Source: Callaeas wilsoni (taxonomy: Eukaryota; Chordata; Aves; Passeriformes; Callaeidae). Taken from it: a stretch of DNA of 64,000 bases. Below the pieces are notes generated by a model. It worked only from the letters and a program-made list of their open reading frames with translations, was not told where the DNA came from and did no database searches. The translations under genes were made by a program, and so were the position numbers. The stretch lies in assembly GCA_013398955.1 (NCBI GenBank), contig VWPU01014059.1:124001-188000 (forward strand), in the 5' to 3' direction. Of the stretch, positions 37,746 through 51,033 are shown piece by piece; positions within the stretch are counted from its first letter, which is position 1, and each line of letters begins with the position of its first letter.

Positions 37746-40700
37746 TTCTTAAAGTTAAGAGGCCTAAAACAATGGATGCAATAAAGTACCATTCAGTTCA
37801 TGATTGCAATGCCTATAAGTAGTGATGGACAAGCAGATAAATATCTGAAGCATCCATTTTAACTCCGAGTCTCTAGTCTGGTATTGGTACTTCTGGTCTC
37901 AATTATTTTTCATTATTCCCACTTCCACAAAAACGTCAATATTTTGTTCAAAATACACCAATATGTTTGAATGCCATACAAAATTCACTACACACTAATC
38001 ACATGCAGAGTAATAAACACAAACTACTATATGCCCCACAACACCAATTTTCACAACCAAATAGAAATTTTCTAGCAAAACTTTTTTTTGTCGTTGCTGT
38101 CATTCTTGAAGTCAAACAATTATTTTCTCCTTCACTTCAGCTTGAAGAATTTGAATAACATCCCCATCAAAAATTAAGAAAGCTCCCATTTTCTTCAATG
38201 GGGTTTGATGACAGTGGGGCTGGAATATCAGCCCACACCTCTCAAGCTTCAAATGATATTTTAGCTACTTCTGTTCATAACAGCAGTGAGGAAAACAGAC
38301 CTGAGAGAGAGTTTTTAAAACATTCTAGGTATTGTGATGCACATATCGCAATTTAGTAGTTAGGATTTACTTTTTTGTAATTTTATAAATACGTAAGCTC
38401 TAACCTTTTGTTTAAGGTAATACAAATGATTTGCTGCGTAGAATGGCAAGAGGAATCCAGTGGAACTCTTCTGTTAAAATGTAAGCTATAGGAAGAACTA
38501 GTAAAATTTCAAGCCTGACTCTCATAGGACTTAAAGAATAAATTATAACTGGGAGCAGACAGCAAAAGAAACATGCAGTAAAATGAAATAAAAAAAAGAA
38601 ATTCTATTTCCCCTATATGAAATAAAAGGATGAATAATGGGAAACTGTCAAACTCCCTTGCCTCAATTTCCCTAGGAAAGATTTTAATGACATAGAATGA
38701 GCTTAATCTTGTTGTTTGAAAAGTAATTTGAATTATTTTTCTTGGTTGATTCTGTAGATGTGCAAGTTGGTGTATCTTTTGGACAAATGTGTTATTTGCA
38801 CAACCACATGGATAATTATTTTTTTGAGCAGACTAGTCTGGGGTTTATTTTCTTAGTGTAGTATTGTGCTCAGTGTAACTCACTGTTGCTACTGCCTGAC
38901 TCACTGGTCTCTGTCAGAGGCTTTGAAGATATGATGGAGAGGGAAATGGCAGAAAAGAGAACGTATAAACACCTTGACTATTCCTGTAACACACCCCCTC
39001 GCCAAACAAAAAGAAAAAATATGATACTATCGGTACAGAAGTTGTAGTTTTCCTAGTGTTAGGCCTTGGAACATCAAAAAGGAAGAAAAAATGCCGTTTT
39101 CTTCACAGTGAACTCAGTCCTCAGATCAAGATGTATTTTCTTTTTTTTTACTTTCAGTAAACAGATGTCTACCTTACAACTGTTTCTTTGAACTGCTACT
39201 TTGGAAGCTTACTTACACATGGGATTTCTGTAAAATTCAATAAATTCAATTTTCCTAGAGAAAATATATCTTTATATGTATTAGAGATATGCACACATTA
39301 TTATTTTTATTGAAAGCATAATATGTATACTTGCATATATTGCAGCTTGAAGACAAATAGCCTTGTAAAGGACCAAATTTAAGTAATTAAAATTTAACAA
39401 ATATCTCATGCACTAAATTTACAATCCTTCCTGTATATTTGTGTTAAATATTAATATTTTTTATTTGCTAAGAGGCTTGCAGGCTTGAGAATTTATCAAC
39501 AGAGAGAGGATGGACATGTCTGAAAAGTTTTCAGTCTCAAATAAAACTTAAAGAAAACTGAAAGCTCAAGGAAAGACCAACTGTTTCAAAAGGTATGGTT
39601 CCAGTTGTTGATACCACAAAGAAATGGTGGAGACATTTGAAGCCGCAGTGTATGTCTAGAATTTTTCATGGATAGCATGATAATTAAATATGCTCTCAGA
39701 GAAAGAAAGGGAAAGGGATGGCTTAAGAAAATTGTGATAGAAACTGTGAGGACTAGGATACAATAAGGGCTTCATAGAGAAGTAAGACTGTACAGCAGAA
39801 GAGACTATTTCATTTCACTTACCCTGTAGTGCACAAGAAGTTTAACATGAATATGAAATAATAGAATTTCATACTTGTGTAATAACCAGAAATATAACAA
39901 ATAATACCACAAACAGTAGAATCATTGAAGTCTAGTGTCTTGTATTTGGATTGTATTTGTACCTGGTATAGGACAAGATCCACTTACTGCTTATTCCATG
40001 CTTCCACCAACATTCCGGGTGATGCTTCCCAGTCTAAACTCTGGACTGTTTCATTAAAATTGAGCTATATCACAAAGCAAATATTTTTTTTCATTTTGAC
40101 AATAATTTCTGTGAAATAAATATGTGAAGAACCTCTGTCTCTCTCAAAGCAGTCCATTTGGCCAATAGAATTAAGCTCTGTCATACAGAGGTGAAAGTTG
40201 ACAGACAGATACAGAGAAAGAGAAGGGAACAAACTATGATCTCATTTCCTTCAGAGAACAGACCAGAAATGATAAAAGCTTTTATAAACACTATCTCAAC
40301 TTGCCTGAACCTAAAGAAAGGTTCAGATCAAAATCTAGGCAAAGCTCATGGCTGAATTGTATTTATTTTTAATTACTCCACTCATTTTCAATATAGTTTT
40401 GAAACAAAAATTACTGTGAGAAACCTCATGCAGTAATTCTCATGGCTAAGCTTCCCAGGGGTTAAAGTTACCACAATCTTGAGCAAAACATTTAAATGTT
40501 CAGTACTGCTGTCAGCACAATACATCAATTAAAGGTCCAAGCAGTGTCAGCTGCACTTGTTTATTTCATATATTATATTTATCTTTTCCTGGATTTCAAG
40601 TGCCTTCTGATCAGCTTTCTTATCCTTTGAAAACATCTGTACATAGCTGTTTCAAATGAACAGAAACTTACTGCAATATCTATTCAGTTGTCAGACAATC

Positions 40701-40929
40701 AAGGTCATACAAGGTGCAAAAATGCTTATCTATGTGAGAACAGGCTGAAATCACCCCTTACATAACCCCAGTGACTCCAATTACAACTTTGTTTTCAGTG
40801 GGGAAAACACTTGGGATTTGTAGTGGATTTTTCAAAGTCATCTTTTCCAAGACCCTTGGCTATTGTGCAGACAGGAATGCATGATTTAGAAGAGACCACA
40901 GGAGAGCTGTGATTTCTTAGCTTGTAGGT
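37746..40929. other. Unique A+T-rich non-coding DNA
   Basis: No supported gene. Open frames are at most 65 codons. Confidence 0.6.
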
Positions 40930-41163
40930 TTATGCATTTTTCAGGAGGTTTGGTACTTCCTTATGGTCCAAGGACTGAATCCAGTTGTATCCATCAGCTG
41001 TACTGTAAATCATATAATCAGTTCTGGCATCACAGATCAGAACAAGAGACTCAACCCTTCCCTTCCCTCCCCTTCTCTCCCTGCTCCCCCAAAGGCTTAC
41101 AAAATAATTCAGAGTTCTGCTCAAATCTACAGGATATAGCATGTCATGTTGCCTTTTTCCCAA
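40930..41163 (-). other. Short minus-strand open frame of unknown meaning, abutting an LTR-like block
   Basis: A 77-codon minus frame starts at the inner edge of the LTR-like block (41164-41582) and ends in a peptide with unbiased composition (CDARTDYMIYSTADGYNWIQ near residues 45-64). It could be leader or internal sequence of the element if the block is a 5' LTR, a terminal exon with an acceptor-like GATGCCAG near 41025-41035 (minus), or chance. I do not recognise a protein family, so it is listed as unresolved rather than as a gene. Confidence 0.2.
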
Positions 41164-41582
41164 CCTGGAAATGAAACTCGAGATAATTTTAATAAGGAGG
41201 TAATATAAGAGAGGATCTTTATTTCAAGGCCTTCAGGAGCAGTTATGGAAAGATGTCCTCAAAAGCTCATCCCTGCCAAGGGGTGAGTACATTTTTATAG
41301 GTTTTAGGAAGTTAGCACAATTGATAAAAACCACCAATTAGGAGGACAAGTGGTGATGCAATTCCCCTCCCAGTCAAGCCCCTTCTCTGGAGTGTCCCCC
41401 TCGGCACTAGCTGTACTTTGTCCATGAAAATGTATTTCGAAGAGTTGTTCTCAGCCTTGGTTCCCAGGAACCAAGAGATAGGGGACTTGTACCCCCCAGG
41501 GCTTGGAACTCTGGAATTTGTTTTGTATTTCTGCCTAGGGAAAGGCCATGGAAAAGCCCTGGGAAAACTTGCCACTAATACA
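41164..41582 (-). mobile_element. Solo LTR-like block, minus strand
   Basis: On the minus strand the order is an ATTGG (inverse CCAAT) region, then CCTATAAAAATG (TATA box; TTTTTATAGG at 41292-41301 on plus), then about 75 bp later GAAATAAAGATC (poly(A) signal; TTTATT at 41218-41223 on plus), and finally a short U5-like stretch ending in TTTCATTTCCA. With TG and CA at possible edges the length is about 420 bp, normal for an avian LTR. No gag, pol or env frame flanks it. The family is not named. Edges and target-site duplication are unconfirmed. Confidence 0.55.
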
Positions 41583-44500
41583 ATAAGCTACAGAGCTACA
41601 AATATATGTGCAATGAATACAGAGAACACAGAAAAGAAAAAAAGGCAAAACCCAAATGGCATCGATGTATAGTATAAACATTGCAATATTTGATGGCTTT
41701 TAATTTATTCACAGCATTTAGCTCACAAATGGATTTTAGCATCTAAAGTCATTTGCTGTGTTCTAAAATTGTACTTGAAGCAAATATTTCTGTTTTCTCT
41801 CCATTTTATGAATATAAACAGAATTATAAAACAGTAAAGATCAATATACATGCTAGACAAAAGGTAAATACATATTATGGGGCACATGTATTCTGAAGTG
41901 CCTTTACAATTCTAAATCCTCAGCTTAGACCACTGCAGGAGTATCCTGCATCTCCTACCAGAGTACATTGAGAATTTTCTTCTTGAGCAATACAGATACA
42001 CGGGACAACATGTACCCAATTTAATATGTACTCAGAACCTGAACAGGGCATGAACTTGAAACCTGGAGCTGGTGTTTGTCACATTTACTTTTAAAATCTT
42101 GGTTTAGATTCAGTTGACTTACTAAAACAAATGGAAAATTCCTCTATAACTAGTGGCAAAAAATTAGGAATTAAACTGTTTGGGATCAAGACCCAAAGGC
42201 AGAAAGAGAAAAGGTATGTAAAGCTATGGAGATTACTTCAGATCACATTATGTTTTGAAGGTGTGTGAAATGAGAGTATTAGCTAAAGTTGTGAATATAT
42301 TTTTGAATCCTAGCTAACATGTAAATTTGAAGTTTACTTGTCACGTGTGGACATTTTTCTGTAATAAAAATGAAGTTTTATCACTAAATTTATTTGAATT
42401 AATCTAGTTAGATTATGAGTTCACATCTATAGCCATTTTGGCATGCATAAGTGCATATGAAAAAACTGTACAGAGAAACCTAGCAGAAACAGAGAAGTCC
42501 AAAATTAAGAAAGCTCTTCACATAATGTGATAAAACTTAAACTGTGAATTTTTAAGCCACACAAATAAAGAGGCCAAATTATTAATATTTTTTCCCCCTT
42601 ATGCTTTTCTGGTGACCTTTTCTATCATTAAAAATCTTGATTAACCTTTTTATAGAAAAGGAATAGAAAAGTTCAGACATGATTAGAAAGTAACAGACTT
42701 GTTCCTGCCAGGAAAGTGCTTTAAAAAAATCTCAAACCAAAACAGTGACAAAATCTAACCACGAGATACAAATACCTATGAATAGTATCATTAAATCTTA
42801 ATTCTGTTTAGATCTTCCAACTGACTTGCATGGCCTTAAGCCACCGAAAAATAAAATACATCTTACATACCAAAAAGATAACCCAACTATTTTTTCAGGT
42901 TTCTTGAAGTTTGAGAGTTTAGAAACTCATACATGGATTAAAAGAAGTTGTCTTGGAACAATTTAGAAGAGGCCTTTTCTGTCCTGGGAATCTTTCCAAG
43001 TCTCTTTACCCTTGTAAATTCAGACTCCTATTATCCAATTTTTCACACAAAATGCTTGTTCTCAGACATGGAACCCATTTTTATATGACTTCCTGGTCCT
43101 TTACATAGTTTTGCAATTGCAGATCTAATCCAGTCCTCAGAACTATTCCTCTTAAGCTTATTTTTTTAGCTACTCAGTTATTTGCCAGCTTCCATACTTT
43201 ACTGCTTTACTTATACACACTGTTTATGCAGCTTCTTAGTCTCACTCAACACTATTAACATAGGGCCTAATTCTCTGCAAGCTATATCACTCTGGATTTT
43301 GTTTACTCGCCTCTTTAAAAAAAATGGCATCCAAACCAGCAGTGAAATCCAAAGGAGATTCAGCCACAGATAGAATAAATTGTGTAAGATCTCTCTTACT
43401 TCCCTTCTGAATTATGCAGGGCCTTGCATTCATCTAGCCAATTTTCAAGCTATTCTTTCCTTCTGTTTTTCTTTTCCAAATTAAACATCCCTTTAGTAGT
43501 TAGTATTTTAATAAGTAGCATTGAGGTAGTTATAGAAGATAATACAATCACATCTCAGTCTTCTTTTAGATAAGAAAAATGAAATCCTTAAGTCTCTCAC
43601 TCCCAAGAAATTTTTACAGCTCTCAGAGAAGGTAGTTCCTTCTTACACTTTAAACAATGTTCAGATTCAGTCCCAAATAAGGCAAAATATCTGTGACAGT
43701 TACCTGTAAAAATCAGAATTGTGATGAAACTCCACAATTAAGCTTCGGCCACCCAGATCGGCATTTCATTACAGAAGAATCACCTCGTTTGAGTCATAAT
43801 TATTATGGAAACTCCAAATGACATGGCAACTTGAGAAAATGTGTATTCCTGTCTTATACCTTGCATATACTCCTCGTCTTGTCTGCATGAGATCAAGGTA
43901 AAACACACTGCAAAGTTTATCTCCCTTTTCTAGGCAGTTTTCTCACCACAGCTTCTTTACTTTACACACTTTTCCTCCTTATAACATCCTCAGATACTCA
44001 ATCTCATTTAAGGCCTTCTGCTCTTCCAAAGGAAGAAACATCTCTAAACCCAGCATGCATTAAATCCCAACCCCTTGGCTTGAATTCATACAGAATTTAA
44101 AGACTCATTAGAGCTGCCAGAAATAGATTTAGATATATTGAGAAAAGGGATAAAGGGAGAAGTTATAAAAAGGAGTGTTGTTCTTGGTTAAGTTTTTATA
44201 CATTCGGTATTCGTGATAATCTAGTACAGTAGAATATGTGACTATGATCTGTTTCTTAAGTTACTATACTTTGCATGAGAATTTAGTGATCCAATTGGAA
44301 AAGAGCGCAGGATAAAAAACTTGTAAAAACTTCAAACTTGCCTGAATCATTTTGTGAGATTTATTATTATATTAAAAAGAAAGTCTGAGCTCTGCATGAC
44401 TTTCTACAGGATAGCAGAGCAAAGAAAGGGGAAAACAGCTATCAGAACCGGGCAGAAGTGGCTGCAATAGCCCTAGCTCTTCCATTGTCATAAGGCAAGT

Positions 44501-45825
44501 TTCATCATTTAAAGGAGCTCAAAACCTTACTTTGGTCTATTTTAAATCTACCTGCTCTGCCCTTACTGCATAGAGAGCTGGTAGTAGATATTTGTGTGCA
44601 GAAATCATGGACAGAAATGGGAGTCTTTCTTTTATTTTAGATCTGAGAAGAATTACTAAGAAAGTTATTTTGCTGAAGAGAGGAGGTCTATGTGGGTGTT
44701 TGCACATTGATCAGAAAAAGAGAAGATGTGATAAAAGTCATGGGAATTTATGTGAAAGCTTGTGCAGGGGAAATGTCTAAAATGAAGCTGTGAGGTAGTT
44801 AAATCTCTTACTAAATTTACCAAAGATTAAAAAGAAAAAAATTATGGTTGAACTGAATAATTGAATGCGAGAGAAATAAATCACAGCTTCATGTTTCCAT
44901 TGTATTCTGTTTTTCACACCTATGTACTTTTTGCAAGTAAGCAGAGCTTCTTCTTGTCATGGTTGTCCAATTATGCACACTGAAAATAAATTTTAAAAAA
45001 ATAGCATGTAAAGAAACCATTTATAAAGAATTCTGCTGTATGCAGCCATTAAATAGGCATGCATGTGGTTCCCCTGAAAGTTTTTTTCCCAGAGCAACCT
45101 AAGAAAACAACCATTCTGTTAAGCAGTATCTTAAATTAGTTACGGACACATATGGTGTGCCCTCCTATGGAGGCTATATTTTGACTATAGCTTTCTGATC
45201 TAGATTTTGGCATGAAATATCTGCCCAAGGACATACAAGATCTTTACATGAAATACAACTTGTAATATGTTATCAATAATGATTTACAGCTGTGGATGAT
45301 TAGATATTAGGTTTATCAGGATAGGGTTTTTTATAATTTGGAGAAATATTTTTCTTATGTAAAACTCAAAGTAGAATAACATCTGTGTTGGAGGAAGGAC
45401 AGATTTTTCTGAGTCAGTGTTGGTGGGAGATGAAGTACATAGGTGAGGTAAGTGGAAGTGGAGAGAACCCAAGGCATTCTAAAAAATATTCACACTTCGT
45501 ATATCATACCCTTTCATGTGAGCATGTTTACTTGTCTTTTCATACAGCTGTAAGTTGGTTGCAACAGCTTTCTCTAGCAAAACTGCTGCAACTGGGGAAG
45601 CATAGGTGAAGGCACTTAAGTAGACTTGTTCATTAATACTTCATTTCTTACAAAAAAGACAGTATTATATTTCCAGTTTAAAATATTTTATTGCCCAGCC
45701 ATTTCTTTCTTTAAAGGAAATCCCAATGCCTGTACATCTTTTCTGCTATGCTACAGCAGTTAAATATCATAAATGAGTTATTTTTTATTTTTATTTTTCC
45801 TAGTTGATCTGATGATGATCAGTCA
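41583..45825. other. Unique A+T-rich non-coding DNA
   Basis: No supported gene, RNA or repeat family. Open frames are at most 74 codons. Confidence 0.6.
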
Positions 45826-45887
45826 AAGGTTAGACTCAATGATCTTAGAGGTCTTTTCCAGTCTGGATGATTCTTTGATTCTGTAGT
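45826..45887 (+). mobile_element. CR1 LINE 3' tail fragment
   Basis: GGTTAGACTCAATGATCTTA, GAGGTCTTTTCCAGTCTGGA and TGATTCTTTGATTCTGTAG follow the CR1 3' end in sense orientation, with a worn octamer tail at the right. It is the only short tail in the window on the plus strand. It is severely 5'-truncated, and a T-rich stretch precedes it. Confidence 0.88.
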
Positions 45888-46889
45888 ATGCAGCTCGCTC
45901 CACCCATTCTTTATGAAGGTGCATGAGGCATCAAACAAAATTTTCTGCTCAATTTACAATTAGCCAGAGTGAGAACATAACTTCTGCTGATTGCTAGAAA
46001 GTAACTACGAACTGGAACACGTGCCAGAGTTGGTATTGCTTGCTTCTATGCTGATTTGTCAATGCCTCATGGTGCAGGTTAATTAAAACCCCCACATTTT
46101 CAATACACCTATCAGAAAAGGATATGGCTAAATATGCACATTCCACAATGGGGTTCAGCGTTTTATACGCTAACATTAATCTTAACAAAATCTTTACAGT
46201 GGAATTAATGCAGATGCTAAAATGCATTATTGGGTGCTCCTTGATTTATTGTGCAACAACTTTGCATCATGGTAGAGACTGCACCTGTAGCCAGACCATT
46301 ATTTCAGCAGTGCTTTAAAAGAAGCATGGCAAAAGCATTTGAGAAACTGGAGAAAGAGGAAGCAAGAGCTCTAGAATTCACTTGGAAGTACTAACCTGAC
46401 ATTTTCATTACTTTCTTGACATGAGAAGGAGCAAAACTTGCCTTTTCTAGAAAGAGAGAGAACAAAGTCTCAACCACTAGTAGCAGTCAAATATTCTGAG
46501 CTAAAAATCAGCTATAACTATGAGAAGAGGTGATAACATCTGCTTATATGAACATTGGGATGCTCCTGTTTAATGCTTCAGTGCTATCTTAGTTTATAAG
46601 TGCTTGTGTATTGTGCCCATTAACCCCTATCAGAAGAAGCAAAAAGCATTGCCAGCTGACTGAATTAAAAGGGAAATTTATATCTTCTGCTGCTTGGATT
46701 GTGTATAAGCATATAATTATACACATATACACACCTACACATCTATATTAAATTATTGGTGTTAAAATTTGTTTGCCATTTTTCTTTACTTAAATTCATG
46801 TGCAGTTCACTATAGTTTACTTTGAGATAACAGTCTGTTGAGACATCTCATACACTGAAATTACTATTTGGCTTATATACTTTGCAGTT
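45888..46889. other. Unique A+T-rich non-coding DNA
   Basis: Nothing supported. Open frames are at most 77 codons. Confidence 0.55.
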
Positions 46890-47080
46890 CTTTAATGCAA
46901 TAATGCATCCCTTAAATCTCTTCAGCATTCCACCTTGGGGCTTATTCCAGTTGAATTGCATGCAGAGCACTAATTGATGTTGTCTGGTTTCATGACCCTG
47001 GTCAAATGTTTTACAATAATTACAGCAAACAACATAAACTTGCTGTATAAGCATAATCTGTGTGTCATGAAGAGTGGCTG
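46890..47080. promoter_or_regulatory. Candidate conserved non-coding element
   Basis: A balanced, non-repetitive stretch with TTGCATGCAGAG near 46957, an ACTAATTGATG homeodomain-like site near 46970, CAATAATTACAG near 47014 and a FOX-like ACATAAAC near 47032. It has no ORF with features and no repeat signature. Enhancer status is inference only. Confidence 0.2.
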
Positions 47081-49807
47081 TTGCCTTTTAGAGACCTCTA
47101 AGACAATAGTGACAGATATTTTTGTTCAGTAACTGTTTTTCACTTGCAGCTGACTAGCCTTCCAGTGGTGTTAAAACACTTTGTCCCTGCTTGATTTTGT
47201 TTTCTTTGGTGTACTGTAACTAATGATGTTTCTACACTCATTTAACATATGCAAATGAAAATGCATGTCTGAAAGTTTTTTGTAGTGACTGCTGCTATGC
47301 GGATAATTTCTGCACAAAATTGATATGTTTAATGTACATCCATGGCAGTGAGATCAGAGTTGCTTAGCAGCAGGCACTGAACAAGATTCTTTCACATGCT
47401 AGTTTCTTAAACAATAGCTTTAAGTATTGTGGTTTAAATAGAGTAAGTTTAAAGTTTGAAAAAGGCAGTTTGAAGTAATTTAATCAGGTTTTGGCAGAAG
47501 GAGTAGACACCTTCTTCCATTATCTCAAATGAATGCCAAGGCATTTTCTTTAGGTTTAGGAGCAGAAATCCAACTGCGATGATGAGTTCTTCACTGACTT
47601 TGTGAGACTCTTCTCAACAGATGAAAAGGTGTGTGAAACAGGTCCATGTTTAGCTTGAAAATCTACTGAACTATGTTTCATAGCTGGCTTCTCCTGGTAT
47701 CAGTTCTTTTAGTATTTTGACTTTAAACTTAGTAGCAAATATATTTCAAAGCTTCTCAAAAATGAGAATTCTAACAGTGTTTGTACAGTTCTACTTTATT
47801 AGGCATTTCATCAATAATTCATTATCCAACTAATTGTCCTGATCCTAATCAGAATAAATATTAAAGAGCATTTCAATAGGAAAGTCTGCTCTACATCAGG
47901 GGTGAATGCATTAGTCTTGTAAAAATATCCTGGTTTACAATTGTTTTTTCTGTCCATAATGAAGTTAAGCATATGCACTATAGAGGATTTAAGAAGTCTT
48001 ATTGTCAGTTAGTTTATTTCGACTATACTACTACTAATAGAATGCACATTCTCTAGATAAATTTGCTTATTTTCATATGAGTTGTCCATGGAACTAATGA
48101 AGTTCTGCAGTACTATAGTGTTGCAGTTCTTATAAGGTATGTCAGGCCTACCTTGTAATGTGCTTGGACATAAGTTGTAGTATAATAAATGCATGTTTAC
48201 TTAGATTACCATTTCAAATAACTGGTGAAAATAAGTGCTGTGTCTGGCCTTGGGCAGGTACAGTACTGGCAGCCTGTCTCTGTCTCCTCAAACTTGCTAT
48301 TGTGGAGCATATGCAGCAGAAACAGCAGTTAGATCCTGATCTAGCTCTGAAGTAATGAAACATTTCAGCAGCTGTTTTCCTGCTTATTTCATGCAATGTT
48401 TAACTCTTCCTTAGCAGGAATTTAGAAGTCTGAAGAGACTGGAATACAACTAACCAGATTTTACTAGACAGGCTCATGCCAATGCAATGCTTTATTTCCC
48501 ATCAAGACTTTGTATCAAGTAAAGTCTAGGAGAAAAATTTGCATAGTGGTCAAGTAAAATTGAATAATGATCTAAGTTGCCAGCCTAGAATAGCTGCCTT
48601 AAAATAAGAGTTTCTCCTCTCAGACATTTAGCCCACAAGCATTATTACAAAGGATGAAATAACATCCTCTCCATAGTAAAACTACAGTCAGTTTCAGAAT
48701 ATCTCCTCATCAAGGCATAATAAATTAGAAAATGTTTCTGGGTGCTGATAACTTTTATGGAAATCACTGATAAATACATAATATGGAGCACTATACAAGT
48801 AGTTTATCTAATTACTATAGCTGTTAGATAAAAGGGAAAAATAAACAAGTTTTACTATAACTGGGAGGAGTACAGAACAGGTAGGTAGCAGATGAAAGGC
48901 ACCTATACTTTCCTCTCTCAGTCTGCTTCCTTGAGGCTCTTGTTCTTCCCTCAACACACATCACTCCTAGGCTGGTATTTCTTCCATTAACTTCAGTACC
49001 ATTTTACAGAAGAATGAGTATTATTGGCTTAACACATGAATCTGCCCCAATATACACACATTCATGGATAAAGAATGTTCAATTTCTGATAGATAATTAA
49101 ACTTAGGCAAAGATATCACATGTGAAGTAGCGCAGAGTCTTGTTGAAGTCTACAGATGAAAAAAGAGGTACTGGCCTAGGAGCACCCAATCAGAATGATT
49201 TAGGCACTAAGCTATGTTGATATGGGTTGAAATTAAGGAGTAAAATTTGCTTTATAGGGGCATGAAATTTGTCATAGAAGAAAAGCCAAATAAGGATTCA
49301 GACCCTTCTTGTCAATATCAAATATATGACATGCACACTCATCATAATGCTTACATATGGCTCTACAAGTAATTTTCTTGGTGCTTCACAGCTTCTCCAG
49401 TCTGTAGTCACACAGCTCCTTTTCTTTCAAATCAGTCTTTTATCTGCCTCTAATACTTGCATTGTCCAATTGTCCTGTGTTAACTTCGACACCATTTCTG
49501 TCTTTTTCTTCACTTCCTCCTATTCCCCTTTCCTAAGGAAACAATTCCACTTGAGAGAAAAAAAAGTTACAGGATCACTCATGTCTATCAAAGAGCAACA
49601 AGATTAGGTTAATTCAACTCCTTAATAGTATTAATGGAGCAAAGAAGTGAATGTCCTGGATTGCATCACTCAGCAAGACTACAAGAACAGAGCAAGGTGG
49701 GGTTGTAGATGGTGCTTCTGCTTCTTTCCTGGGTTTCAGACCTGCACAACAACTAGCCTTATTAAGAGTTGAGTTGGGGTTTTGGGAAGGAGTTGTGTTG
49801 GGGTCTT
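47081..49807. other. Unique A+T-rich non-coding DNA
   Basis: No gene, RNA gene or repeat family recognised. Confidence 0.6.
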
Positions 49808-49893
49808 TGTGTCTGTTTTTTTTTTGGTTGTTGTTGTTTTTTTTTTGTTTTTGTTGGTGTTTTTTTTGTTTTTTTTGTTTGTTTGTTTTTTAA
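49808..49893. repeat. T/G-rich simple tract (TTG/TTTG)
   Basis: Runs of 8-10 T separated by G, GTTG and GTTTG. It opens an artefactual Phe-rich plus frame ending at 49893. Confidence 0.88.
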
Positions 49894-50784
49894 ACAGAAA
49901 TCTGGGACAAACCATACACTAGAGATCTAAGCCTTTTTGAACTGCACAAGTGAAGCCAAATAGTTTGCTATGTGGATCTTACCTAAGAACTGGGCTTTTA
50001 AAAGTTATAAATGTTTTCCATATCTTATGTTTACAGGGTTACAGATACTGTTTGCAAGATGATACATGGCAAGATTACCCTTATTTGCCCTAGGTCCTTG
50101 CCACAGATGATTTACAAACTAAAACCAAGCATACTCAGTCACCAGACAAAGTTTGACATAAAGAAGAAAAGTACAAACAAGATTTAGCCATATCTTGCTA
50201 GTTCCCATAGATGACAAACTGACCTCTATGACTTCGGGGTGTTAAGTTAGCTAAGCAGCTGTTATCTATTCCTTGTTCTAGACTCCAGGCTTTTTATTTT
50301 AAATCCAGTTTCACACCTCATCTTTCTGCCACTGACCCATTAGCAAGATAACTTTGGTCTGGGGTATTGCACAACTGTCAATGCACCTCTATTTATCATT
50401 CAAAAAAAAGAACAAGAACAACAGACACACAGTCACACAGTACATCAACAGATTTGGAACTGCTTTTGCTTTCCAAGAATAAACCTATCCTGTTTCTCAT
50501 CTGAGGCACTCAACTGCTGATCAGCTTCATGGTTTATGTTTCAGTCAGTAAATGAACCTTAGAGCAAGTTGCACTTCAGTATTCATTTGGAAAGCATAAT
50601 TCAATAATAGTAAAATTAAGACAGCCACAGACATGTATTTTTTTGACTCTTTGCTGTAAAACAATGCAGTGTTTCCTATTCCTTCAGCAGTACAGTTTGT
50701 ACCTTAGGACAGTTATAGGTTTCCTTACAATCATCCACAATGTCTCAAAGGGAAAGTAATCCTCCTAAAGGAAAATAAGTAATG
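49894..50784. other. Unique non-coding DNA
   Basis: Nothing recognisable between the two T/G-rich tracts. Confidence 0.55.
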
Positions 50785-50887
50785 TTTTTGTTTCTGTTTG
50801 GGTTTTTTTGTTTGTTTTGTTTTGTTTGGTTTTGTGGGTTTTGTTTTGTTTTGTAATGTTGGTTGGTTGGTTTTTTTGTTTGTTTAT
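50785..50887. repeat. (TTTTG)n/(TTGG)n simple repeat
   Basis: TTTTG and TTTG units dominate, with a short GGTTGGTTGGTT run. It resembles the tract 1 kb upstream in composition, but the unit order differs. Confidence 0.88.
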
Positions 50888-51033
50888 TAATGTAATTCAA
50901 AATAGAAATGCTCCCACATAATAAAATAAAAGAAGTATGACAAAAACTACTTGTAGGTTACTTCAGTACAGTTCAATTTAATACAGAAAGGTACTTTTTA
51001 AAGTGGAATTAAAATCTGTGTGGTGAAAAAAGC

